64,000 nt of DNA from an uncultured Rhodospirillaceae bacterium. Its GTDB lineage: Bacteria; Pseudomonadota; Alphaproteobacteria; Rhodospirillales; Magnetospirillaceae. The notes beneath the pieces were generated by a model. The model made no database searches, was not told the origin of the DNA, and saw only the letters and a program-made list of their open reading frames with translations. How positions within the stretch are numbered: the stretch's first letter is position 1; the number at the start of each line of letters is the position of its first letter. Where the stretch lies: NCBI GenBank assembly GCA_937887565.1, contig CALABS010000077.1, forward strand, positions 186,001-250,000, in the 5' to 3' direction. Of this stretch, positions 43,457 to 51,525 are shown piece by piece. The translations under genes were made by a program, and so were the position numbers.

Positions 43457-44430
43457 ACCGTGCGATGATCACCGGCGGGGCGGGCTTCATCGGCCTGCAT
43501 CTGGCCCGGACCCTGGCGGCCGAGGGCTGGCAGGTCGATCTGGTGGACGATTTCTCGCGCGGCGCCCGCGACGCCGAGCTGGACGCCCTGGCGGCCCGGC
43601 CGGGCGTGCGGGTGATCGGAGCCAATCTGTGCGAGCCCGAGGGCTGGGCCGGGCTGGCGACCGACCATGACGTCATCTTCCACATGGCCGCCATCGTCGG
43701 GGTCGCCAACGTGCTCAACAACGCCTTCGGCGTGCTGGAGCGCAACGTCGCCATGACCGTGCTGGCGCTGCGCCATGCGGAGCGGCAGAAGGCCCTGTCA
43801 CGGTTCGTGTTCGCCTCCACCAGCGAGGTCTATGCCGGCACCCTCCAGCATTTCGGCCTTCCCTTCCCAACCCCGGAGACGGTCCCCTTGGCCATCCCCG
43901 GCGTCGAACTGCCGCGCACCAGCTATATGTTGTCCAAGATCTACGGCGAGTCGCTGTGCCTGCAGTCGGGCCTGCCGGTGACCATCATCCGGCCGCACAA
44001 TGTCTACGGTCCCCGCATGGGCATGTCGCACGTCGTCCCCGAGCTGCTGAAGAAGGCTTGGGCTGCGCCCGAAGGCTCCGAACTCGAGGTGTTCTCGGTC
44101 GATCACCGGCGCACCTTCTGCTACGTGGACGACGCGGTGATCCTGATGGTCCGTGCCGCCGCCGCCCAGGCCGGGCGTGGCGCCACCTTCAACGTCGGCA
44201 CGCAGGCCCCCGAGGTGACCATGGGCGAACTGGCCCAGGTGGTGATGGAGGCGGTGGGCAGGCATCTGTCTGTCAAGGCCATGCCGATGCATCCCGGCTC
44301 GCCGCCGCGCCGGTGCCCCGACACCACCCTGGTGGACGGCGTGACCGGGCATGCCTCGCGTATCAGTCTCGCCGATGGCGTCGCCCGCACCTTCGCCTGG
44401 TACCGCGACAACGTCTTCACCAGGACCTGA
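43453..44430 (+). CDS. NAD-dependent epimerase/dehydratase (LegB candidate)
   Basis: This is a 325-residue extended SDR. TGGAGFIG at 7-14, FHMAAIVGVANVL, FVFASTSEVYAG, the catalytic Tyr158/Lys162 in TSYMLSKIYGE, and IIRPHNVYGPRMG are present. In a nonulosonate cluster directly before a LegC-type aminotransferase it would be the 4,6-dehydratase (LegB). However, the dehydratase triad usually reads T-D-E and here reads S-T-S-E, which is commoner in epimerases. Both remain possible. It is the seventh gene of the operon and lies 3 bases from the aminotransferase gene. Confidence 0.75.
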   Translation: MNRAMITGGAGFIGLHLARTLAAEGWQVDLVDDFSRGARDAELDALAARPGVRVIGANLCEPEGWAGLATDHDVIFHMAAIVGVANVLNNAFGVLERNVAMTVLALRHAERQKALSRFVFASTSEVYAGTLQHFGLPFPTPETVPLAIPGVELPRTSYMLSKIYGESLCLQSGLPVTIIRPHNVYGPRMGMSHVVPELLKKAWAAPEGSELEVFSVDHRRTFCYVDDAVILMVRAAAAQAGRGATFNVGTQAPEVTMGELAQVVMEAVGRHLSVKAMPMHPGSPPRRCPDTTLVDGVTGHASRISLADGVARTFAWYRDNVFTRT

Positions 44431-44433
44431 GCC

Positions 44434-45570
44434 ATGATTCCGCTGGCCGTCCCCGACCTGTCGGGCAACGAGGCGCGCTATCTCCAGGAATGCGTGGACT
44501 CCACCTTCGTTTCGTCGGTGGGCCCCTTCGTCACCCGCTTCGAGGAAATGGTGGCGGCGTATGCCGGGGCGCCCTTCGGGATCGCCGTGGCCTCGGGCAC
44601 GGCGGCGTTGCACACGGCGCTGACCGCCGTGGGGGTCGGGCGCGACGATCTGGTGGTGGTTCCCTCGCTGACCTTCGTCGCCACCGCCAATGCGGTGGCC
44701 TATTGCGGCGCCGAGCCGTGGCTGGCGGACGTGGCCCCCGACAGCTGGACGCTCGATCCCCGCCTGCTGGAACGGACGCTGGCGGCCGAGACCGAGCCGG
44801 CGCCGGAGGGCCGCCGTCACAAGGCCAGCGGCCGCGTCGTTCGTTGCGTCCTGCCGGTCTACACGCTGGGCATGCCGGCCGACATGGACGCCATCGCCGA
44901 TATCGCGGGGCGGTTCGGGCTGCCGGTGGTGGCCGATGCCGCCGCCGCCCTGGGCGCCACCCTGCGCGGCAAGCCGGTGGGTGGGTTGGGGGCGACGCTG
45001 ACCACCTTTTCCTTCAACGGCAACAAGACCATCACCTGCGGCGGCGGCGGGGCCATCGTCGGCACCGACGAGGCGCTGGTGACCCTGTGCCGCCACTTGT
45101 CCACCACCGCCCGGGTCGGGCAGGACTACAACCACGACCGGATCGGCTTCAACTATCGCATGACCAACCTCCAGGCCGCGGTCGGCTGCGCCCAGATGGA
45201 GCGGGCCGACCAACTGGTCGCCGCCAAACGCCGCATCGACGCCGGCTACCGCGCCGCCTTCGACGGCCATCCTCGGCTGCGGCCGTTCCCCCGGCCGGAC
45301 TGGGCCGAGAGCGCCTGCTGGTTCTCGGGGGGGGTGCTGGCCGAGGGCGACGTGGGCGATCTGCGTGCCGGGCTGCGCGCCGATGGCATCGACGCCCGGC
45401 CATTCTGGAAACCGATGCATCTTCAGGCCGCCTTCGCCGCATGCCCGCGCACGGCCATGCCGGTGTCCGAGGGCCTGTGGCGGCGCATCCTGACCCTGCC
45501 GTGTTCGACCGCCTTGACAGAGGCCGAGCAGCAGGCGGTGGTGATGGCGGTACGGGGGCGGCTGGGCTGA
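44434..45570 (+). CDS. legC: DegT/DnrJ/EryC1 PLP aminotransferase (LegC type)
   Basis: It transfers an amino group to the 4-keto carbon of a nucleotide 6-deoxysugar. The 378-residue enzyme has the family pattern AVASGTAALHTALTAVGVG, PSLTFVATANAVAYCGAEP, VVADAAAALGA with Asp168 for the PLP ring, and the Schiff-base Lys198 in TFSFNGNKTITCGGGG, then DRIGFNYRMTNLQAA. It is the last gene of the operon 37076-45570. Placed after the dehydratase-like gene it fits LegC of the legionaminate route. The exact sugar is inferred from context. Confidence 0.88.
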   Translation: MIPLAVPDLSGNEARYLQECVDSTFVSSVGPFVTRFEEMVAAYAGAPFGIAVASGTAALHTALTAVGVGRDDLVVVPSLTFVATANAVAYCGAEPWLADVAPDSWTLDPRLLERTLAAETEPAPEGRRHKASGRVVRCVLPVYTLGMPADMDAIADIAGRFGLPVVADAAAALGATLRGKPVGGLGATLTTFSFNGNKTITCGGGGAIVGTDEALVTLCRHLSTTARVGQDYNHDRIGFNYRMTNLQAAVGCAQMERADQLVAAKRRIDAGYRAAFDGHPRLRPFPRPDWAESACWFSGGVLAEGDVGDLRAGLRADGIDARPFWKPMHLQAAFAACPRTAMPVSEGLWRRILTLPCSTALTEAEQQAVVMAVRGRLG

Positions 45571-45594
45571 TGCCCCGTATGGCTTGGTGGCCGG

Positions 45595-46917
45595 TTAGAA
45601 TTCCACCATCGCCCCTGGCGCGGCCACCTCGTCGATCTCGACCACGTGGATGCTCTGGTTGCCGGCGGCGTCGTTCACCGCCACCCCGACCGTCTTGACG
45701 TCGTCGGGCTCGATGGACTGGTCGTCGAAGACGTAGTGGAAGTCCTCAAGCGAGGTCCAGTAGTTCAGGTTGTCGTGGATGATCTTCCGCGACCGAGTGC
45801 GCACCGCCAGGAACGGCTGCGAACCGAAGATGCGGCCTTGTTCGGGGCGGATCGTCAGCCGGCGCGGGCGGGCGTCGTCGCCGAAGGACAGCGCGCAGCG
45901 CAGCTTGATCGCCGGTGCCGCAGGCGTGGGGTGGACGGTGTTGAAGGCCTCGACCGCCTCGCCGTACCGGAACTTCACGTCCGGAAAGCGCCGCGTCATC
46001 AGGCGCAGGAGATGCTGGACATAGGCCATCTCGATGTCCAGGTCGCGCCAGTCGTGGCTCGCGAAGGACACCAGCGTCGGCAGCCCCTCGGCGGCGCGGC
46101 GGAAGGCCTTTTCCATCTCGACCTCGTCGAGGTTGGAAAAGCGATTGAGCACGTTGAGGCAACGGGCGATCTTGCGCCGGCAAGTCCCCTCGCGCTGATG
46201 GCAATGCGGATCAGGATGGTAGGTGCGCCAGTCGTCCGGTGCCCAGCGCCAGTCGGAAAACCTGCCGGCGGCCAAGTCTGGATTGGCCTCCTCGTCCAGG
46301 GACCGATAGGCGATGTTGCCGTAGTCGAAGGGAATCCACTGCTCCAGGAACCAGTGGCTGTCGGGACGCTCGTCCTGGAAGCCGGGGCGATTGCAGCGGG
46401 GAAACCAGCGGTGGTCGAGCACGCGCCGGCCGAGGATCTCGTAAAGGCCGGGGCTGTTCAGGTACGAGGTGGCGCATTTGTTGGCCTCCCCGTAGGTGCT
46501 CATGGGGTGGAAGTGCCAATGCAGCCCGTCGCCTCGGCCCTGGGCGTCGACCAGGTCGCGGTAGAAGTCGAACACCGCGTGCATGCCCATGGCGCGGCCG
46601 CGCGGATTGTCCACGAAGCCCACGTGGTCCATGCAGAACCAGTTGAACACCCAGCCGTTGCCGGCGCTATCCGGTAGCGCCATGCGCCGCGCGTCGGAGG
46701 TGGCGACGGCCAGCATGGACGATATTCCCTCCCATGACCCCAGCACGGCCGGGCGATGGGCGGCGATCACCGCATCCATATCGGCGGTGGTGAAGTCGGG
46801 CAGTGGGCGCGGGAAAACGGTGCGCCATTCGTGCACCCCCGGGCGGGGCGGCGCCTCGGCCAGCGGACCCTCGGTGTCGACGCAGTGGACGATGTGGACG
46901 ACCCGCCCGTCAGTCAT
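45595..46917 (-). CDS. polysaccharide deacetylase-like protein, putative
   Basis: I do not firmly recognise this 440-residue protein. The N-terminal part resembles a NodB-type (beta/alpha) barrel. HIVHCVDTEGP has an acidic pair typical of the catalytic start, and LHWHFHPMSTYGEANKCATSY has spaced histidines that could bind metal. SFASHDWRDLDIEMAYVQHLLRLM fits the last barrel strand and His. The final 90 residues are a beta domain. There is no signal peptide, so it would act in the cytoplasm, for example on a sugar intermediate or lipid-linked glycan. It overlaps the stop of the TPR/glycosyltransferase gene by 8 bases on the same strand. Confidence 0.5.
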   Translation of the reverse strand: MTDGRVVHIVHCVDTEGPLAEAPPRPGVHEWRTVFPRPLPDFTTADMDAVIAAHRPAVLGSWEGISSMLAVATSDARRMALPDSAGNGWVFNWFCMDHVGFVDNPRGRAMGMHAVFDFYRDLVDAQGRGDGLHWHFHPMSTYGEANKCATSYLNSPGLYEILGRRVLDHRWFPRCNRPGFQDERPDSHWFLEQWIPFDYGNIAYRSLDEEANPDLAAGRFSDWRWAPDDWRTYHPDPHCHQREGTCRRKIARCLNVLNRFSNLDEVEMEKAFRRAAEGLPTLVSFASHDWRDLDIEMAYVQHLLRLMTRRFPDVKFRYGEAVEAFNTVHPTPAAPAIKLRCALSFGDDARPRRLTIRPEQGRIFGSQPFLAVRTRSRKIIHDNLNYWTSLEDFHYVFDDQSIEPDDVKTVGVAVNDAAGNQSIHVVEIDEVAAPGAMVEF

Positions 46918-48724
46918 GGGCCAGCTCCGCGAGGGTTGCCGCCGCCACCGCCACCGGGGCGCTCCAGTCTCCGCGTTCGCTCTGGCGAAGGATGCGCATG
47001 CTGGGATACCAGGGCGAGTGGCCGCCGTCCTGCCCCCATCGCCATTCGGCCGGCTGGCGGACCAGAAGCCAGGTGGGCCGGCCGAGCGCGCCGGCCAGAT
47101 GAGCCATCACGGTGTCGACGGTGATGATCAGGTCCAGATTGGCAAGGATGGCGGCGGTATCGGAAAAGTCGCGGATCTGGGCGCCAAGGGAGGTGACGGT
47201 GCCGGGCAGCGGCACGTCGAATTGTTCCACCGACAAGTCATGGAAGGCCACGCCCGGAACCGCCAACAGCGGCGCCATGTCGGTCGCCGCCAGCGAGCGC
47301 CGCGAGTGGGTGCCGGGGCGGTGGGCGAGGCGCAGCAGCACGCCGACGCGGGGGCGGCCGCAGGCCTTCAGCCGGTGCCGCCACTCCTCCACCCGACCGG
47401 CGTCGGGGGTCAGGTAGGGGGGCGCACCGGGAATGCGGCCAGGGGCTGTGCCCAGCAGCCTGGGCAGGCTGCCAGCCAGGACCATCAGGTCGGCCGGCGA
47501 GGCTTCCGCGAAGGATGTCACCTCGGAGGCGCCGTCGAGGCCCTGGAGCAGCTCCCCGAGTTCCGGCTGGCATGCCACGGCGACCGTCGCGCCGCGATCG
47601 GCAAGGGGACGGACGAAGCGGCAGAACTGGATGGAATCGCCTAGCCCCTGTTCGCACACCACCAGTAGGCGTTTGCCGTCAAGGGAGCCGCCGTCCCATT
47701 CGGGCAGCGGGGTCGAAGCGAGTAGGGCGGCGATACGGGGATCGGCGGTGCGGCGGGCCTCATAATTCTCCCATCCGGACTGAAGGTCCCCCAACGCAAG
47801 TTGGACCAGCGCCTTCTTGCCGCGCGCCTCGGCCCCGGCCGGATCGAGGGCGAGGGCGCGGTCATAGGCGGCCAGGGCCTCGTCGAACCGCCCCAGGTCG
47901 GCCAGGGCGTCGCCCAGCACCACCTCGGCCTCGGCCGGAAGTGGACGGAAAATTTCGATGCTCTTGCACAGGGCGACCGCCTGCCCGGCGTCGCCGGCCT
48001 GGAGGGTGGCCAGCGCCAACATGCGGCGGATGTCGGGTTTGAAGCCTTGGTCGTCAGCCCGCTTGAGGATGTTCCGGGCCTCGTCGAACCGGTTGTCCAG
48101 CAGCATCAGCGCTCCCAGGTTCACCAATGCCGTCTGGTCCTTGGGGGAGATGGAAACGGCGGCTCGGTATTCCTGCTCCGCCTCATCCAGCCGTCCGGCC
48201 GCCACCAGCAGGGTGCCCAGGTTGAGCCTGGCGCGCGTGCTGTCGGGGGCTGCCACGGTGGCGCGGCGGGTCGCCGTCTCGGCATCGCCCATCCGGCCCT
48301 GGGCGCGAAGCGCGTCGGAGAGGGTGAGCAGTACTGGGGCGCCGGCATCGGCGGCCTCGGCGACCGGGCCGAGCAGGGCTTCCGCGTCGGCGGCCGAGCC
48401 GGTGGCGGTCAACACGGTGGCGAGGTTGATCAGGATGTCCACACGCCCGGGCGCCTGCGCCACCGCCGTTCGCAACGTCGCCACCGCGTCGGCGGGTTGG
48501 CCGCCGGTGGCCTGGACGACTCCCAGCAGGTTGAGGACGTCGACGTTGCCAGGCGACAGCTCCAGAATGCTTCGGCACATCATCTCCGCCACGGGCAGGT
48601 TGCCGGTTTGGTACTGGCGAACCGCCATCTGCGTCATCTCGGCGAGCTTGGCCCCGGCGAGATCCTGTCCTGGCCGTGACGAAGCCGGTGAGCCGTTGGC
48701 CTTGCGAGGCGGCTTGGTGGTCAT
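46910..48724 (-). CDS. TPR protein with GT9-like glycosyltransferase domain
   Basis: The 604-residue protein has a Lys/Pro-rich lead and about nine TPR units (40-330; repeated forms of LLGVVQATGGQPADAVATLR and LGDALADLGRFDEALAAYDRALALDP). A heptosyltransferase-like C-terminal domain follows: LLVVCEQGLGDSIQFCRFVRPLADRG, GVLLRLAHRPG, ITVDTVMAHLAGALGRPTW, SPWYPSMRILRQSERGDW. It is a paralog of the proteins at 33028 and 48741. No signal peptide is seen. It lies 16 bases downstream of the 48741 gene and overlaps the deacetylase-like gene, making a unit of three or four genes transcribed from 50415 leftwards. Confidence 0.75.
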   Translation of the reverse strand: MTTKPPRKANGSPASSRPGQDLAGAKLAEMTQMAVRQYQTGNLPVAEMMCRSILELSPGNVDVLNLLGVVQATGGQPADAVATLRTAVAQAPGRVDILINLATVLTATGSAADAEALLGPVAEAADAGAPVLLTLSDALRAQGRMGDAETATRRATVAAPDSTRARLNLGTLLVAAGRLDEAEQEYRAAVSISPKDQTALVNLGALMLLDNRFDEARNILKRADDQGFKPDIRRMLALATLQAGDAGQAVALCKSIEIFRPLPAEAEVVLGDALADLGRFDEALAAYDRALALDPAGAEARGKKALVQLALGDLQSGWENYEARRTADPRIAALLASTPLPEWDGGSLDGKRLLVVCEQGLGDSIQFCRFVRPLADRGATVAVACQPELGELLQGLDGASEVTSFAEASPADLMVLAGSLPRLLGTAPGRIPGAPPYLTPDAGRVEEWRHRLKACGRPRVGVLLRLAHRPGTHSRRSLAATDMAPLLAVPGVAFHDLSVEQFDVPLPGTVTSLGAQIRDFSDTAAILANLDLIITVDTVMAHLAGALGRPTWLLVRQPAEWRWGQDGGHSPWYPSMRILRQSERGDWSAPVAVAAATLAELAHD

Positions 48725-48740
48725 GGTCGGTCTCCGGGCG

Positions 48741-50015
48741 TCAGGCGTCGCCGAGTTGGAAATGGCGCCTCAGGGCACCGGCAACCGTGCCGGCGACCTC
48801 CTTCCAGGGCTCGCCGGGAGCGCGCCGGACGATGCGGGCGGTCGGGTACCAAATCGAGGTCTCGTCTCCGGCCCAGCACCAGCTCCCCCCCGTCTCGGCC
48901 AGCACCCACAACGGCTTGCCCAGCGCGCCGGCCAGATGGGCGGTCAGCGTGTCGACCGAGACGACGAGGTCAAGCGCGGCGACCATGGCTGCGAGTTCCG
49001 CCGGGTCGCGCATCGTGTCGCGGAAGCTCTCGGCCAAGCCGGACAAGGTGTCGGTCGGCGGCACAGGGCACAGGTTGACGAACCGCAGTCCTTCCACGGA
49101 CATCAGGGCGCGCAGTTGATGGTGCGTGCATCCGGGGACGCTCCAGTCCACTCCCACCACCGGCCGGGGATCATCTTCCTTGGCGAGCCTGTTCCGCCAG
49201 ACGGCCACGAGACTGGGCTCCGGTTCGATCCGGGGCGGTGGCGGCACCGTATCGGGTGTGGCGACGTCGAACAACGCCGGCAGATCACTCAAATTGACCT
49301 GGGCACTCATCTCGCGTGCCTGTCCACCCGGGGCCACCAGTTCCAGCCCGCCGGGCAGCATGCGCAGAATGGGATGCAATTGGGGCACCGCAAGGACAAC
49401 CGGCGTCGCACCGCGCTCGGCGACACCCGGCAGGAAGCGAGCGAATAGGATCGTCATTTCGGCGCTGATGTCGCACAGCACGGCGACGCGACCGATCGAA
49501 TCTCCCTGCCAGCGCGGAATCCCCGGCAGTTCGGCCGGGAGTTCCGCAGCCAGCCGGGGCCATGCCTCGCCGAAGCGTCCGGCGGCTAGCAAGGGAGCGG
49601 CGAGTGTCGAATTGTCGGCGATCCCATCGAGCACCGAGATCGCCTCGTCCAACCGGCCCGCCGCCGACAGCGCCTGCCCCATCTGCAACTTGAGCGCCGG
49701 GTCGTCCGGCATCTCGGAAATGAGCCCCTCCAGTATCTCGATGCATTCGGACACCCGGCCGTCGTTGAAGAGGGCGCGGGCCAAATCCCGGCGCGCTTCC
49801 GACCTGGACGGGTCGATTTCGATGGCGCGGCGGTACTGGGCGATGGCGAGCGGGAAATTTCCCCGCCTGAGGGCGACGTCGGCCGCCTCCTCGGCGAAGT
49901 CGGCATCGTCGGGAGCGGCGGCGACCAGCCGCACGTAGATGGGCTCCGCGAAGTGCAGGCGCCCGGCGTCGCGATGGAGGCGGGCGGCGTGGATGATCTG
50001 AGGGATATCGGTCAC
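48741..50015 (-). CDS. TPR protein with degenerate GT9-like domain
   Basis: The 424-residue protein is the shortest of the three TPR/GT9-like paralogs. The N-terminus has three or four TPR units (HFAEPIYVRLVAAAPDDADF; NFPLAIAQYRRAIEIDPSRSEARRDLARALFN). The C-terminal half keeps the end blocks VSVDTLTAHLAGALGKPLWVLAE and SIWYPTARIVRRAPGEPW. It has lost the GEQGxGDxIQF loop that starts the sugar-nucleotide domain in its paralogs; the region reads VAVLCDISAEMTILFARF. It may be a non-catalytic partner. The start is GTG at 50015 with GAGGAA upstream; it overlaps the end region of the FlaF-like gene but is in a different frame only outside its coding part. Confidence 0.65.
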   Translation of the reverse strand: MTDIPQIIHAARLHRDAGRLHFAEPIYVRLVAAAPDDADFAEEAADVALRRGNFPLAIAQYRRAIEIDPSRSEARRDLARALFNDGRVSECIEILEGLISEMPDDPALKLQMGQALSAAGRLDEAISVLDGIADNSTLAAPLLAAGRFGEAWPRLAAELPAELPGIPRWQGDSIGRVAVLCDISAEMTILFARFLPGVAERGATPVVLAVPQLHPILRMLPGGLELVAPGGQAREMSAQVNLSDLPALFDVATPDTVPPPPRIEPEPSLVAVWRNRLAKEDDPRPVVGVDWSVPGCTHHQLRALMSVEGLRFVNLCPVPPTDTLSGLAESFRDTMRDPAELAAMVAALDLVVSVDTLTAHLAGALGKPLWVLAETGGSWCWAGDETSIWYPTARIVRRAPGEPWKEVAGTVAGALRRHFQLGDA

Positions 50016-50046
50016 TGTACGGTTTCCTCGTCCGGGCGCCCGCGCT

Positions 50047-50415
50047 TCAGCCGCCCCGGGCGCGCTTCTCGCCTTCCAGCAGCCCTTCACAGATTTGAAG
50101 GTTGATGTTGATGATCAGGTCCAGCGTCTTGTCCTGCAAGCCCTGGGGGTCGAAGGTGCGGTCGGCCATGAAGTTGCCGAGATCGACCAGATTGCGTTTG
50201 GTTTCTGGTGACAGCGAACAGTCGATGCGCTGGACCATCGTGCGGATGGCGATCCAGACCATCAGGTTTTCCTGGAGGGCGGAGGTCAGTCCAGGACTGC
50301 CGAGGCCGCCCGTCGCCCGTGCCTGATCCATCGCGATGGCGACGCGCGAAAGCTGGTAGGCCTGTTCTTCGACGAGGCTGAGAGCCTCCCCCTGGCAGCG
50401 CGCGTCGGTCACCAT
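50047..50415 (-). CDS. FlaF-family protein (divergent paralog 1)
   Basis: The 122-residue helical protein shares the FlaF layout. A Tyr/Gln-rich first helix (LSLVEEQAYQLSRVAIAMDQ) leads to LMVWIAIRTMVQRIDCSLSPETKRNLVDLGNFMADRTF and ends LDLIININLQICEGLLEGE. The true FlaF at 57050 has the same blocks (LNWKLWTIF..., FVDTHT, LININRNIASGL). A closer copy is at 56635. FlaF promotes flagellin translation or secretion and binds flagellin, so this may be a dedicated version. The start MVTDARCQG is chosen by a GGGAGGA site. It is the first gene of a minus-strand unit with the TPR/glycosyltransferase genes. Confidence 0.65.
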   Translation of the reverse strand: MVTDARCQGEALSLVEEQAYQLSRVAIAMDQARATGGLGSPGLTSALQENLMVWIAIRTMVQRIDCSLSPETKRNLVDLGNFMADRTFDPQGLQDKTLDLIININLQICEGLLEGEKRARGG

Positions 50416-50639
50416 TCCTCCCGTCCCAAGGTCTCGGCGGAGAAGAAGCACGGCAGGCGCATCATGCCCGCCACTTCCGTCGGATGCAACCAAGCTATTG
50501 CCGGCGAGCCAGGACTGTCAACGGCCGCCGGAGTGTGCTAACTATTTGGAAAGGTTTGCGAGGTTAAATTACTCGTGGGTAACTGAATCCGTTCCCCGGA
50601 CCGGTTCGAAGCGCCGGTCGTAGACGAGGGCAGAAGCCG

Positions 50640-51494
50640 ATGTCAGATTTCTCCTATGTTTTCGCCAAGCTTGGTGCCGCTGGCCAGGATCTCGCCTTCG
50701 AGGTCCGGTTCAACGCCATGCAGAACACGCTCCTCAAGCGCGCCAACGACGAGATCGAGAAGGTCAAGGCGGCGGATAAGACCGGAGACAAGCTGAAAGC
50801 CCTGGAGAAGCAGCGGTCCGAGCTGACCGAGGGGCTCGGTCCCGTGAAGGTGTATCAGTTCGCCGCCGAGGCGAATGTTCAGCGGCTTTACGAAGCTCAG
50901 AGTACTGGCAACGAAGCGCTTCCGCTTCTCCGCAACCTCGACAACAGCGTCAAGGCGTCGCTCACGGCCGATGAGGTCGAGAACATCAACGCCAAGAAGG
51001 ACGCGATTCTGGAATTAGCGGACAACGTCATGATGTTGTCGCACCCCGACATCAACGATGGCAACGTCGTATTCCGGCTGCGCCAGGTCGTGGAGGACAT
51101 TCGGGGGCTTTCGGCAGTTGAGGGCGACATCCCGGCCGAGGACGATCCCAATCCGGTCAATGGAAACCGGGATTTCTACGACAAGCTGGTGACATTACAG
51201 CACACCATCTCGGTGGCCTATACCGGAGCCCTCGACGCCCGCGAACAGGCGGGCGAACTGTCCGTCGACATGCAGACCAAGCTGTTCGAGATCGAGGGAG
51301 AGGCTGCCGACCTGACCCAGGTGGGCGTCAGCAAGGTCGTCGAGGAGGTGGAGGCCATTAAGCTGAAATACGCCAACCTTCTCAAGGCGATTTCGATTTC
51401 GTTCGAGGCATCCAAGTCGATCAGCACCTATCTCGAGAGCGGTCTGGCACCCCAGACGTACCCGACCGGATCCGTGATGAACTTGTTTTCCTGA
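50640..51494 (+). CDS. unknown helical protein of the maf operon
   Basis: I do not recognise this 284-residue protein. It is almost wholly helical and charged, with N- and C-terminal segments that look like coiled coils (FNAMQNTLLKRANDEIEKVK; VEEVEAIKLKYANLLKAISISFEASKSIS) and a central acidic Pro-rich loop (DIPAEDDPNPVNGNRD). It has no Cys, no Trp, no signal peptide and no membrane helix. Low-complexity export substrates of the flagellar apparatus are also Cys-free and end with hydrophobic residues; this one ends GSVMNLFS, similar to the flagellin end SVLSLFR. It starts the operon with the OGT-like, maf and ptmE-like genes. Confidence 0.6.
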   Translation: MSDFSYVFAKLGAAGQDLAFEVRFNAMQNTLLKRANDEIEKVKAADKTGDKLKALEKQRSELTEGLGPVKVYQFAAEANVQRLYEAQSTGNEALPLLRNLDNSVKASLTADEVENINAKKDAILELADNVMMLSHPDINDGNVVFRLRQVVEDIRGLSAVEGDIPAEDDPNPVNGNRDFYDKLVTLQHTISVAYTGALDAREQAGELSVDMQTKLFEIEGEAADLTQVGVSKVVEEVEAIKLKYANLLKAISISFEASKSISTYLESGLAPQTYPTGSVMNLFS

Positions 51495-51525
51495 TCCGCC
51501 CCTTCTCCTTTATCACCGGACCACG

